Notes: generated by a model not told the origin, from the sequence alone. A DNA stretch of 64,000 nt from Enterococcus sp. ZJ1622 (GCF_011038845.1 NZ_JAAKDW010000009.1:62001-126000); one strand, 5' to 3'; numbered from the stretch's first letter, positions 54,836-63,552 are shown. Made by a program: numbers and translations.

Positions 54836-56197
54836 TCATTTCTGCAATTCAGCGTACCGCTCACTTGGCACTTTTGCTTTCATCATATATTTGTACAGCA
54901 GAATGAACAATCCTAAGAAAAGCACACAGCCGATCATAGCGACAATGTTCTTATTGAATGCCTCGGCAAACAAAATCCGGAATTCCGGCCCTTCAATGGA
55001 TGACCAAGTGATCAATTGCCCTTTTTTGATTCCCTCTACCGCTCCACTTTTTTCTGCCAACCCGCTGAGGATCGGCGCAAGATAAGTAGCGCCATACAAA
55101 TAGATAGGCATAGTGATCACTCCTAATATCAACATACGAGCCAAATTTCCTCCTGTCAGAAGCAATCCTCCTACCGCAATGGAATAGTTGATGATGCCGG
55201 CTAAAGGCAATACTTGGTTTCCTGGTAAAATAATGGCATAGCCGATAAACACAGGCACAAGCAAGATCGCCGTGACCCAAATCTCCGAACGGCCTGCTAA
55301 GATTGGCCAATCCAGTCCAATGTATACTTCTCGATCCTTGAATCTTTTTTTCATGAATTCTGACATCGCATCTGCTAATGGAGACAAAGATTGCATGAAC
55401 ATCTTAGAGATCATCGGGAACAGACTTAAGGCAGTCGCAGTCTGTACCGCTAGATTAAGAGAGCCCGAAACACCATACGCAGCAGCAAATCCAAGCCCTA
55501 ATCCAATAAGAAATCCCATCACTGAGTTTTCGGAAAAGATCCCTATTTTTTTCTTCAGAGCATTCGTGTCCGCTCGTTTATTCAATGCCGGTATTTTATC
55601 CATAAGCATATTGAAAGGAAGCAACAACACAGCTGCCGAGGTCATGAAGTGCGTCACTGTCACTAAAGGAATGCCTGTGAGATCTTGGATGTGCTTTTGG
55701 AACATATCCCCAAGCTTTAATTCAAGTACAACTTGGACCATCGCTGTAAGAAATCCAGCTGCTAGACTACCTGACACATAATAAACTAAATACGCTGTCA
55801 ATGCTTTGCCCCAAACATTCCACATATCGACATTCAATGTTTTCGTCCAATTCAAAAGCAGCAAGATGAAATTGACTCCGATCGTTACGGCAAAGAACAA
55901 AAAGGCATAGCTCCAAGACCACGTGATGCTCGCAGCTCCCGTCCAACCTAGATCGAGCGCTGGCAAACTGATCCCTGTATTTTTCGCTAACGCTTCTGAA
56001 GCTGGACTTACTGCGTTAGACATATAACCGATCACCATGGACATCCCGCTAAAAGCGATGCCCAGAGTCAGTGCAGACATGAATGCTTTTTTAAATCTCA
56101 TCCCTGCCAGCAACCCAAGTAGTAGAATGATCAAAGGAACAAAAATCGCTGATCCTAGATTCAATACATAATTGATGATATTTTGGAAAACCTCCAT
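54836..56197 (-). CDS. PTS galactitol-type transporter IIC
   Basis: A polytopic permease of 453 residues of the galactitol (Gat) PTS family. GSAIFVPLIILLLGLLAGMRFKKAF and YMSNAVSPASEALAKNTGISLPALDLGWTGA at the N terminus are family sequences, as is VYIGLDWPILAGRSEIWVTAI. It works with the IIB and IIA encoded just upstream. Substrate not certain (hexitol or pentitol). ATG at 56197, following GAAAGAAGG, is preferred to a TTG 18 bases earlier. Confidence 0.9.
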   Translation of the reverse strand: MEVFQNIINYVLNLGSAIFVPLIILLLGLLAGMRFKKAFMSALTLGIAFSGMSMVIGYMSNAVSPASEALAKNTGISLPALDLGWTGAASITWSWSYAFLFFAVTIGVNFILLLLNWTKTLNVDMWNVWGKALTAYLVYYVSGSLAAGFLTAMVQVVLELKLGDMFQKHIQDLTGIPLVTVTHFMTSAAVLLLPFNMLMDKIPALNKRADTNALKKKIGIFSENSVMGFLIGLGLGFAAAYGVSGSLNLAVQTATALSLFPMISKMFMQSLSPLADAMSEFMKKRFKDREVYIGLDWPILAGRSEIWVTAILLVPVFIGYAIILPGNQVLPLAGIINYSIAVGGLLLTGGNLARMLILGVITMPIYLYGATYLAPILSGLAEKSGAVEGIKKGQLITWSSIEGPEFRILFAEAFNKNIVAMIGCVLFLGLFILLYKYMMKAKVPSERYAELQK

Positions 56198-56269
56198 AAG
56201 TGAACCTTCTTTCAAATTATAGTAGCTAAGGCAACAAAAGTGTCCTTTCAGTGAATTGATACGTCATTT

Positions 56270-56569
56270 TTACTGAATCAGCTCTTTGATACTGTCATAC
56301 ACAGAAGCCACGCCCATTCCTGTCAAAAAAGGAATCCCAGGGAATACTTCAACTCCTAGATTTTTTGCTTGTTCCAGGACTTCATCATCTGGCTGTGCTA
56401 CATACACATAGATCCCTGCAGTTGGGAGTTCATTTTGGATCGATTTGTAATCGACTGCTTCTACCGGGAATGTGAGCCCATCGTCCTCTAGCATGCTTTG
56501 GATTTTACTAGCGATGGTCTGGCTGGTCGCTACTCCGCTTCCGCAAGCGACAATTAAACGTTTTTTCAT
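56270..56569 (-). CDS. PTS galactitol-type IIB
   Basis: A 99-residue phosphocarrier. The active-site Cys9 lies in IVACGSGVATSQTIASKI, as in GatB. It passes phosphate from IIA to the sugar. Ten bases after the IIA stop, with AGGAGGAA before the ATG. Confidence 0.92.
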   Translation of the reverse strand: MKKRLIVACGSGVATSQTIASKIQSMLEDDGLTFPVEAVDYKSIQNELPTAGIYVYVAQPDDEVLEQAKNLGVEVFPGIPFLTGMGVASVYDSIKELIQ

Positions 56570-56579
56570 ATTCTTCCTC

Positions 56580-57038
56580 CTAAATATGGGTTGTCATAAG
56601 TTCATATATCTGTTGGGGCGTTTCTTGTTTCTTATAAGCTTCCACAAAATTTTCGTCCATAAACAAATTCATAAATGCTTGAAGCAATCCAACTTGCTCT
56701 TTTGGCTCTTTGATACCTAAAAAGAATAAATGCTCTACAGCCATTTTCTGATTGTCCCCCATCTGATAGAAATCGATCGGTTTTTCTAGCTGCATAATAA
56801 AAACGAATGGCTTTTCGACGTATCCACATTCCGAGTGCGGCAGCGCAATATTCAAATACTTCGTAATCAATCCTGTGGGAAACTCTTTCTCACGTGCCGT
56901 CAAACCAGTCAAGTAACTGTCAGTTACATACCCCAACTGCGCTAACTGGTTAGTAGCGATCAAAAAAGCTTCCTCTACACTTGACGCCTCAACTGCTAAT
57001 TTCACCAGTTTAGGGTCAAACAACTTTCGATAATCCAC
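56580..57038 (-). CDS. PTS galactitol-type IIA
   Basis: A 152-residue IIA protein of the fructose/mannitol/galactitol fold. The phosphorylated His lies in LNIALPHSECGYV. First gene of the IIA-IIB-IIC-small protein-aldolase operon, divergent from its DeoR regulator. Confidence 0.92.
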   Translation of the reverse strand: MDYRKLFDPKLVKLAVEASSVEEAFLIATNQLAQLGYVTDSYLTGLTAREKEFPTGLITKYLNIALPHSECGYVEKPFVFIMQLEKPIDFYQMGDNQKMAVEHLFFLGIKEPKEQVGLLQAFMNLFMDENFVEAYKKQETPQQIYELMTTHI

Positions 57039-57263
57039 GTATCTCTTCGCCCTCCTTTTTTGATAAACTTTGTTAATTTTTGTTCTACTAAGTTCATCTT
57101 TGTTTTACAAACACATTATATTTCTACCAATCTCGTTTGTCAACGCTTTCAAAAAGAATTATTTTGAAAAAATGAAACTACTTGAAAATAAAAAAGTTTA
57201 TCTATATAATTAAAAAGAACAAAGTCGAACAAAAATTGACTTTTTGTTAAAGGAGTAATTCAT
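57039..57263. promoter_or_regulatory. Divergent control region with cre and DeoR-like sites
   Basis: TGTCAACGCTTTCA (57138-57151) matches the cre consensus at every fixed base. Repeats of the type TTTGTTAA / TTTGTTC on the left (57066-57090) and GAACAAAG / GAACAAAA on the right (57216-57240) lie in mirror orientation and are candidate DeoR operators for the two divergent transcripts. Confidence 0.65.
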
Positions 57264-58055
57264 ATGCTGAAAAAAGAAAGACAAGAACGAATCCTGACAT
57301 TGCTAGAGGAAGACTTCTTTTTAACCAATACAGAAATCGCTAACAAATTAGGTGTCTCAGAAATGACGATTCGAAGAGATGTCACTGAATTGGCAAACAA
57401 TCAGAAGGTAAAAAAATTGTATGGCGGAGTCGAGCGAAAAGAACCTTATAATCGTGAACTCTCTACGCAGGAAAAAATCGATACGAATGTCGAAGAAAAA
57501 AAATATATCGGACAAATCATGAATAGCATCATCCAAGACCACTCAACGATCTACGTTGGTGCTGGAACGACGATTCTTTATGCTCTGCCGTTTATCCAAA
57601 AAAAGAATCTTTTTGTCATTACGAACAGTTTGATTGCATTCAATTATCTGAAGAATCATACACAATATCGGATTTTACTGACAGGCGGAGAGTTCTCGCC
57701 TGTGACAGAAGAATTTATCGGAGAAGTTGCCGAAAGATCGTTTGAACGGTTGAATGTCGATATCTCTTTTGCTGCTACAAATGGCATTTTCGAAAATAAC
57801 GTGACTACTGCTCAGTTCATTGAAGGAGGGATTCAAAATGCCGCATTGAATGCGGCGAAAATAAAATGTGTAGTTGCAGATTATTCAAAATTAAATAAAT
57901 CTGATATCTATACATTCAGAAATCTGTCAGAGTTTGATTATCTCATTACCGATAATAAGATTTCTGATGAAGATTTCAATCATTATTCGAAATATACAAA
58001 ATTATTAAAGGAGCCTAAAAATGATCATTACGATTACGATGAATCCATCCATTGA
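57264..58055 (+). CDS. DeoR-family transcriptional regulator
   Basis: A 263-residue sugar-phosphate-responsive repressor. The N-terminal helix-turn-helix is KERQERILTLLEEDFFLTNTE...LGVSEMTIRRDVTEL, the DeoR signature. The effector domain contains YVGAGTTILYALPF, LTGGEFSPVTEEFIGEVAE and the phosphate loop SFAATNGIFENNV. AAAGGAGTAAT precedes the ATG. Its last 35 bases overlap the PfkB gene, so the two are co-translated. Confidence 0.92.
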   Translation: MLKKERQERILTLLEEDFFLTNTEIANKLGVSEMTIRRDVTELANNQKVKKLYGGVERKEPYNRELSTQEKIDTNVEEKKYIGQIMNSIIQDHSTIYVGAGTTILYALPFIQKKNLFVITNSLIAFNYLKNHTQYRILLTGGEFSPVTEEFIGEVAERSFERLNVDISFAATNGIFENNVTTAQFIEGGIQNAALNAAKIKCVVADYSKLNKSDIYTFRNLSEFDYLITDNKISDEDFNHYSKYTKLLKEPKNDHYDYDESIH

Positions 58056-58974
58056 TTTTATCTACTTTACCAAGCAGTTCCGTTTAGGCACAATGACGCG
58101 ATTCGATGCACCAGTCCGTTATGTAGGTGGAAAAGGTGTCAATTGCGGTCGCACTTCTTCTCTTTTAGGTTCAACTGTTGTCCTGACTGGCTTTTTAGGT
58201 GGCCATTTTGGGCAGATCATCCAAGAGATGTTGATGAAGGAACAGCGGTTCGTATTGAACTTCTTACCAATCGAAGAAGAAAGCAGAGGCGCTGTTACGA
58301 TTATGCATGACCAAGGCACACAGACTGAGCTCGTGGAGGCGGGACCTAAAATCGATCATGCTCAAATTAAACGATTGATGACTGATATCAAACATCTTTA
58401 TGAAAAAAACAAAGTTTCTGTCATTACCATCAACGGCTCTGTCAATAACAGCGATCCATTGGTTTATGTCGATTTATTGGCGTATATTCGGGAAAAGATC
58501 GATCCATCGATTCCGATACTCATGGATATTTCTGGGAAACATCTAGAAGCAGTATTACGAAGCAATGGTTACAAGCCCTTTTTCATCAAACCAAATCTAC
58601 AGGAATTTTCAGAGATTATCCAACAGCGTATCACAAAAAAATCAGAAATCATCGCTCATCTGCAAAATAATCAGTTATTTGAAGGGATCGATATCATCAT
58701 GGTTTCATGCGGTGCTGGAGGTGCTGTGGTGAAAGCGGACGGAAAAATCTGGGACATACGAATCCCTGAAATAAAAATCATCAACACGACAGGCTCTGGA
58801 GATGCGACAGTCGGCGGTTTTGCATATGCATTAGAACAAGAATACTCACTGACTGAAACCCTCCAATGTGCCATGGCCTGTGGGATGTCGAATACTCAAC
58901 AATCCGAAGTCGGGGTGGTCGTGCCTTCAGACGTCAAACGATTTATGAAAAAGATCACTATTACGCCTCTTTAA
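58021..58974 (+). CDS. PfkB-family hexose kinase (1-phosphofructokinase / tagatose-6-P kinase type)
   Basis: A 317-residue ribokinase-fold sugar-phosphate kinase. ITITMNPSIDFIYFTKQF and VRYVGGKGVNCGRTSSLLG form the N-terminal signature and substrate lid, and INTTGSGDATVGGFAYALE the anion hole with the catalytic Asp. LacC/FruK relationship; the exact phosphosugar is unknown. It belongs to the PTS locus. AAAGGAGCCTAAAA in the end of deoR is its ribosome site. Confidence 0.88.
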   Translation: MIITITMNPSIDFIYFTKQFRLGTMTRFDAPVRYVGGKGVNCGRTSSLLGSTVVLTGFLGGHFGQIIQEMLMKEQRFVLNFLPIEEESRGAVTIMHDQGTQTELVEAGPKIDHAQIKRLMTDIKHLYEKNKVSVITINGSVNNSDPLVYVDLLAYIREKIDPSIPILMDISGKHLEAVLRSNGYKPFFIKPNLQEFSEIIQQRITKKSEIIAHLQNNQLFEGIDIIMVSCGAGGAVVKADGKIWDIRIPEIKIINTTGSGDATVGGFAYALEQEYSLTETLQCAMACGMSNTQQSEVGVVVPSDVKRFMKKITITPL

Positions 58975-58989
58975 CTCACAGACGAAGTT

Positions 58990-59122
58990 TATACAAGACA
59001 TTCAGGCCATGTTAGTGCCATCAATCTTCGAGTGGTAAGAAAAAGTTTGTACCAATGGCTTTCTACAATTTTGCATAAATTTGACTTATCATCATGAAAA
59101 GGAGCTTTGACAAGATATTTGT
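58990..59122 (+). repeat. Degenerate modular repeat with end hairpin (terminator)
   Basis: GTAAGAAAAAGTTTGTACC, tip GGCTTTCTACA and TTTTGCATAAATT align with the unit at 50173-50293, in decayed form. It ends in a strong hairpin, GGAGCTTTGACAAG / TTGTCAAAGCTCC (59095-59122), which probably terminates the pfkB and the convergent monooxygenase transcripts. Confidence 0.65.
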
Positions 59123-59153
59123 CAAAGCTCCTCTAATTAACCTCACTTTTCGA

Positions 59154-60176
59154 TCAACGCCATCCTAATTCTGGAGCGATTTCTTTTACGATCGTTTCCA
59201 GTAAATGGATATTGTATTCTACACCCAATGTATTAGGGATCGTGACAAGCACGGTATCTGCTTCTTTGATTGCTTCATCTTCTGCCAGTTCCTTGACTAA
59301 CTGTTCAGGTTCACCGGCAAAAGTCTTTCCGAAGATTGTCGGGTTCCGATGATAAGCGAGATAGCCGACAGAATCTTGCTGAGGCATCCCATCTTGTCCG
59401 AATAAACGACGATCGAGATCGGTGGTGATTGGTTGGATCGAACGAGTAACAAGCGTTCTTGGTTCAAAATCATGACCTGCTTGCTTCCACGCTTCTTTAT
59501 ATGTGCGCAGCTGATTGGCCTGCTGGATATGGAAAGGTTCGTTCGTTTCATAATTGACTAATGTAGATGATTGCAGATTCATTCCATGCTGTGCGGCCCA
59601 GATTGCTGTTTGTTTCGAACCTGCTCCCCACCAGATCCTTTGACGTAGTCCTTCTGAGTAAGGTTCGATCCGAAGTTTTCCTGGTCCTTGCGGGAACATT
59701 GGCTGTGGATTCGGTTCTGCAAAAGGTTTTCCTTCTAAAAGATCCAAGAATTCCAACGTACGCGCCCGTGCGATCTCTTTGATTTCTTCTTCGCTGTAAT
59801 CGTAACCGAAGTAGTTCCAGCCGTCCAGCACCTGTTCAGGTGACCCGCGACCGACGCCTAACTGCACTCTTCCTTGTGTGATGATATCTGTCAATCCGGC
59901 ATTTTCTGCCATATAATATGGATTTTCATAACGCATATCGATCAGCCCTGTGCCGATTTCGATCTTGCTTGTCTTTGCGCCGATTGCTGAGAGCAATGGG
60001 AATGGCGAACCAATCTGAGGTGCAAAGTGATGTACACGGAAAAATGCGCCGTCTATTCCGATTTTTTCTGCCTCGACAGCTAATTCGATCGATTGCAGAT
60101 AAGCTTCTTCCGCTGTTTTAACAAGTGACCCTTGATCCATCCAATGACCAAAGCTTAAAAACCCGATCTTCTTCAA
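59154..60176 (-). CDS. LLM-class flavin-dependent oxidoreductase
   Basis: A 340-residue luciferase-like TIM-barrel protein that uses reduced flavin. GAFFRVHHFAPQIGSPFPLLSAIGA, LGVGRGSPEQVLDGWNYFG and IWWGAGSKQTAIWAAQHGMNL are typical of the group. The substrate is unknown. TTG at 60176, eight bases after GGAGGAGG, is preferred to an in-frame TTG inside that ribosome site. Confidence 0.88.
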   Translation of the reverse strand: MKKIGFLSFGHWMDQGSLVKTAEEAYLQSIELAVEAEKIGIDGAFFRVHHFAPQIGSPFPLLSAIGAKTSKIEIGTGLIDMRYENPYYMAENAGLTDIITQGRVQLGVGRGSPEQVLDGWNYFGYDYSEEEIKEIARARTLEFLDLLEGKPFAEPNPQPMFPQGPGKLRIEPYSEGLRQRIWWGAGSKQTAIWAAQHGMNLQSSTLVNYETNEPFHIQQANQLRTYKEAWKQAGHDFEPRTLVTRSIQPITTDLDRRLFGQDGMPQQDSVGYLAYHRNPTIFGKTFAGEPEQLVKELAEDEAIKEADTVLVTIPNTLGVEYNIHLLETIVKEIAPELGWR

Positions 60177-60345
60177 GATGATGACCTCCTCCAACCTTTC
60201 AAAAATGGAAGGTTTTTTATTTTTAACATGTCCTGATTTTACTACTTTTTTTCTAAAAAAACGAATAATCTTTCTCGCTAACAGGAAACACTATACTTAG
60301 ACACTGCTAAATATATTGATTCGGTCATTTGCTGATAATATCCTG

Positions 60346-60396
60346 TTATTTGTTATTCATGATTGGATAAAGCGTGATTGCTACGATTTTTTTCAT
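60346..60396 (-). CDS. Possible 16-residue leader peptide
   Basis: ATG at 60396 stands seven bases after a very strong ribosome site (AAGGTGGAGG) and opens a 16-codon frame, MKKIVAITLYPIMNNK, then TAA. It is the only good start signal in the 500-bp gap 60177-60691. The TAACAGGA/TCCTGTTA inverted repeat lies between it and the downstream monooxygenase, on the same strand. Leader peptide or tiny independent product; no homologue is recognised. Confidence 0.4.
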   Translation of the reverse strand: MKKIVAITLYPIMNNK

Positions 60397-60691
60397 CTTT
60401 CCTCCACCTTTCTTTCTACACCACTAGTACATGAAAAATGGTTTCTTTTCATTGAGCACAAATTGATTCCGGGATAACGGAAATTTTTGGAATAAATACA
60501 GCTTTCGATCAACCGAACGATGAACACCTGTACTTGATAAATTTCGACTGATCCCTCACAATAAAGCTGAATCGATCTACTTTATTGAAGGCTACGTTAT
60601 GGCTGATTGTGACACGTTGGTGAAAGGAAAAGATCTTCTGTCAATTTATCAAAAAAATACGGCATCATGGACTTGAAAGGAGGCAACTGAA

Positions 60692-60976
60692 ATGAAAAAC
60701 GAAAAATGTGACATCTCACCAAATCATCCAGTGAAAGAGAAGAAAATCGAAAGAATCGACGGCTACACGATCAAATATCATGCGAATGGAAAAACAATGT
60801 GGTCAAAAGGAAAAATGGTTTATGGAGAACCAGATGGATACTGGGAATGGTATCGCCTAGATGGTGTGATCAAACGTTCAGGACATTTTTCTAAAGGAAA
60901 ACCTATTGGCGAATGGATCACCTATGACAGCCAAGGCAAGAAATATAAAGTCACCGATCGCGGGACAGGAGAATAA
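60692..60976 (+). CDS. YwqK/MORN_2-repeat protein
   Basis: A 94-residue protein with MORN_2-type repeats: KYHANGKTMWSKGKMVYGEPDGYWEWYRLDG, then IKRSGHFSKGKPIGEWITYDSQGK. In databases such proteins are often named YwqK-family antitoxins, but no toxin gene is adjacent here. Cytosolic, no signal peptide. GAAAGGAGGCAACTGAA precedes the ATG. Confidence 0.8.
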   Translation: MKNEKCDISPNHPVKEKKIERIDGYTIKYHANGKTMWSKGKMVYGEPDGYWEWYRLDGVIKRSGHFSKGKPIGEWITYDSQGKKYKVTDRGTGE

Positions 60977-61050
60977 CATAGATCTATTATTCCTGCACCG
61001 AAAAAGCCAAGGATCAGAGAGAAAACAGAAAACGGACTCGAAAGAAAAGC

Positions 61051-61090
61051 AAAACCCACAAAAATTGTAAGAGCAATTTTTGTGGGTTTT
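61051..61090. terminator. Bidirectional terminator after the MORN_2 gene
   Basis: AAAACCCACAAAAATTG pairs with CAATTTTTGTGGGTTTT around 6 bases. Confidence 0.9.
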
Positions 61091-61130
61091 GGCTTATAAT
61101 TTGGGGCTAGACTCTACTCGTCTCGACCGT

Positions 61131-61412
61131 CTATTTTAAAGCTTCTACATGGTTAAATCTGGATATATCTTCCATATCAAATTCTAATTGCTCAGCTGCA
61201 TTGAGCTGTTCGCTGTAGTAACTAGCTACTCTTCAGCAGATTCAGGAGTTAAGTCACCAAAAGAAAAAATAAGATACGCACCTTTATTTTCCTGACAGAT
61301 AGAATTGATAATGAGACCATTCTTTTGATCAACAAACAAGCTCTATTCTCTTTTCAGCAAATCCAGCACCAGCTTCATGAATAACCATAAAAACTATGTA
61401 TTTTTGCATCAT
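61131..61412 (-). pseudogene. Decayed small gene with two frame breaks
   Basis: On the minus strand, ATG (61412) opens MQKYIVFMVIHEAGAGFAEK..., which stops at TGA after about 28 codons. A shifted frame continues VDQKNGLIINSICQENKG and AYLIFSFGDLTPESAEE, then another shift gives ASYYSEQLNAAEQLEFDMED and ends at TAG (61131). The pieces join into one plausible protein of about 94 residues, so this is a dead gene rather than noise. Family not recognised. The rest of the 60977-61561 gap holds a terminator and the next promoter. Confidence 0.65.
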
Positions 61413-61561
61413 TTTTTAGAATTACATGTGAGTAAGTAGAAAATTTTACAATAATAAGCCGATCGAATCATGAAGATGGTATAATCAAAAAAGATAATGT
61501 GAATTATTTCACTATATTTTGCTATTATAAAATCTATTCAGAAAGTAGGCGTCAGTATATC

Positions 61562-62323
61562 ATGCACTCACCAGAAGAAATTATGGAAATCAGTATTCAT
61601 CTTGGAACAAAAAAAATACAGAAACCGCTCCTCACTAAATTGATTTTGGGTTTTATTGGAGGCGCTATGATTTCTCTAGGTTATTTAGCGTATGTACGAG
61701 TCTCTGCCTCTATCCCAGAATCTATGGCCAGCTTGACCAGCTTAGTCGGTGCTTCTGTTTTTCCGATTGGACTGCTAGTTATCCTTCTTGGAGGCGGCGA
61801 ACTGATCACTGGGAATATGATGGCTGTTGCCATTGCGTTTATGGATAAAAAAGTAACATTTCCTCAACTCGTCAAGAATTGGTCAGTGATCACTTTCGCA
61901 AACATCATCGGCGCGATTTTCGTTGCCTATTTCTTTGGTCACTTCGTGGGTTTAACGCATTCAGGTGTCTATTTAGATCAAGTGATCCATATCGCTGATC
62001 ATAAAATCGCTGTGTCATGGGGACAAGCATTAGGTTCTGGGATCGGCTGTAATTGGTTCGTCGGCTTAGCGCTATGGCTGTCCTATGGAGCTAAAGATGC
62101 GGCGGGGAAAGTACTGACGATCTGGTTCCCAGTGATGATCTTTGTTGCGATCGGCTTCCAGCATAGTGTCGCTAACTGTTTTATCATTCCTGCGGCGATT
62201 TTTGAAGGACAAGCCACTTGGACAGAATTTCTTTCCAATTTTATCCCTGTTTATATTGGAAATATCATCGGCGGCGCAATTTTTGTCTCAGGTTTTTATT
62301 ACGCTAGTTATAAACATCATTAA
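61562..62323 (+). CDS. FocA/NirC-family formate/nitrite channel
   Basis: A membrane channel of 253 residues. Six helices are visible, with the family sequences GFIGGAMISLGYLAYV, GGGELITGNMMAVAIAFMDKKVTF, SGIGCNWFVGLALWLSYGAKDAAGKV and FQHSVANCFIIPAAIF, the latter holding the pore His. It moves formate or nitrite; which one cannot be told. ATG at 61562 is preferred because the preceding in-frame sequence is AT-rich leader with a TATAAT (61480-61485) close before it. A repeat array follows 17 bases after the stop. Confidence 0.88.
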   Translation: MHSPEEIMEISIHLGTKKIQKPLLTKLILGFIGGAMISLGYLAYVRVSASIPESMASLTSLVGASVFPIGLLVILLGGGELITGNMMAVAIAFMDKKVTFPQLVKNWSVITFANIIGAIFVAYFFGHFVGLTHSGVYLDQVIHIADHKIAVSWGQALGSGIGCNWFVGLALWLSYGAKDAAGKVLTIWFPVMIFVAIGFQHSVANCFIIPAAIFEGQATWTEFLSNFIPVYIGNIIGGAIFVSGFYYASYKHH

Positions 62324-62340
62324 AAGCAAGAAAATACGTA

Positions 62341-62866
62341 GAGGTCGTGACAACTGCGTTCTGCTTTAAGGAATAAGGACACTGAACAGAAAATAGCCCT
62401 TCATATTTTTCGTTTGGTTGGGCTTATTACCGCAGATGCAAGCTTTTGAACACCGTTTAGAGAGGTCGTGAGCCTGCCGTTTGACTCTGAGACACAAGGA
62501 ACAATTTCAACAAACAGCTTCTCATGTTTGATGAATATTGTGACTTGTGCCCGAGGAGTTGGCAGGGGAACACCGTGTATGAGGTTGTGACAACTGCGTT
62601 TTGACCTGAGTATTAGAGAGAAAAAATGTAAAATAGCTCCCTATATTTTGCATTTTTATGAGCTAATATCGAAGGTCAGCAGATGGAACACCGTGAATCA
62701 GAGGTCGTAAAAGAGACGTTCAGCCTTGAGCGATAAGAAGCGATTTTGAAAAATAGCGCCCCATACTTTACAAAATCGTACCTTATTGCCGAGAGGCTGT
62801 CTCTTGAACACCGTTTATTCGAAAAAAAGAAGCTGTGACCAGACTTTTGCCACAGTTTCTTTTTTT
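62341..62866 (+). repeat. Modular hairpin repeat array, four units plus end hairpin
   Basis: Units at 62341-62461, 62462-62580, 62581-62700 and 62701-62821, then an end hairpin GAAGCTGTGACCAG... (62822-62866) with T8. Unit 1 is a chimera: its left half is that of 38011-38131 and its right half that of 38253-38375. Unit 2 is the GCCTGCCG type, unit 3 the TGACCT/AGGTCA type. Unit 4 has arms seen nowhere else here (AAGAGAC/GTCTCTT, AGCC/GGCT, GCGATTTTG/CAAAATCG). The rest of the gap to 63040 is AT-rich, with nothing recognised. Confidence 0.85.
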
Positions 62867-63040
62867 TCGAGAATTTTCCTTGAGGATCACGTTTTTATTA
62901 TACGTATTATTCGAATTCGTTATATCAGGTGAAAAAAACTTCCAAATTGATTCTTTTTATTTATCATAAAGGTAGAGATACATCCTTCTCTTCATTTACA
63001 TAAAACCAAACGATAATATCCCAAGAAAGAAGATGAGCGA

Positions 63041-63238
63041 ATGTATTATGTCGAAATAAGTACAAAAGGCGTCAAAAACAAACAGTATGTAAAAGGCGTA
63101 CGCAACGATTATCCATTATTCGGATCGTGGCAGGAAGCAGCTCCTTTTTCAAAAGCATGCGCACAAAAAATAAAAAGCGAATTGGAAAAAGAACTGACTT
63201 GCGGTAAAGCAGTTGTAGCGATCATCGAGAAATCATAA
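63041..63238 (+). CDS. Small protein upstream of a RelE-like toxin
   Basis: A 65-residue basic protein (YVEISTKGVKNKQYVKGV, SKACAQKIKSELEKELTCGK), not recognised. It shows no helix-turn-helix or ribbon-helix-helix of a usual antitoxin. It ends 11 bases before the RelE-like gene, so the two are one operon. AAGAAAGAAGATGAGCGA is a modest ribosome site. Confidence 0.6.
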   Translation: MYYVEISTKGVKNKQYVKGVRNDYPLFGSWQEAAPFSKACAQKIKSELEKELTCGKAVVAIIEKS

Positions 63239-63249
63239 GAGGAGAAAGT

Positions 63250-63552
63250 ATGTCCTATACAGTTGAATTTGAAACCGGACTTCTTGATCGATTGCCACGA
63301 GAGGAACATCCCAAGTATAAGGAAACGATTTCCAATAAGATCATCGAACATTTGGAACATCGTTTTTATCGTATAAAGCCAGTGCGTAACCATTTGCAAA
63401 AAGGAATATACGAAATGAAAATCAGCCTTGGAGGCAAAGGCCATCGTGTCGCTTTTTCTTTGAGAAACAATCAGATCTTCGTTTTTTATATCAGTACGAA
63501 TTTACAAAAAGTAGCCTTCGACAAAGAAGTGAAGAAAAAAATAGCAAAATGA
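63250..63552 (+). CDS. RelE/ParE-superfamily (HigB/Gp49-like) toxin candidate
   Basis: A 100-residue protein with the alpha-alpha-beta-beta-beta pattern of RelE/HigB-like toxins: an N-terminal helical part (KYKETISNKIIEHLEHRFYRIK), then VRNHLQKGIYEMKISLGGKGHRVAFSLRNNQIFVFYISTNLQK with basic residues on the strands and a Lys-rich end (FDKEVKKKIAK). It may cleave mRNA on the ribosome. AAGAGGAGAAAGT precedes the ATG. The partner would be the 65-residue protein upstream. Confidence 0.6.
   Translation: MSYTVEFETGLLDRLPREEHPKYKETISNKIIEHLEHRFYRIKPVRNHLQKGIYEMKISLGGKGHRVAFSLRNNQIFVFYISTNLQKVAFDKEVKKKIAK

Noticed and set aside
60521-60678. Coding-like frame ending ...DLLSIYQKNTASWT before the MORN_2 gene
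   Set aside because: About 50 codons without a good start or ribosome site; may be a gene remnant, but too little to support.
61499-61561. N-terminal extension of the formate/nitrite channel
   Set aside because: The extra 21 codons lie directly after the TATAAT box, are AT-rich and have no ribosome site.
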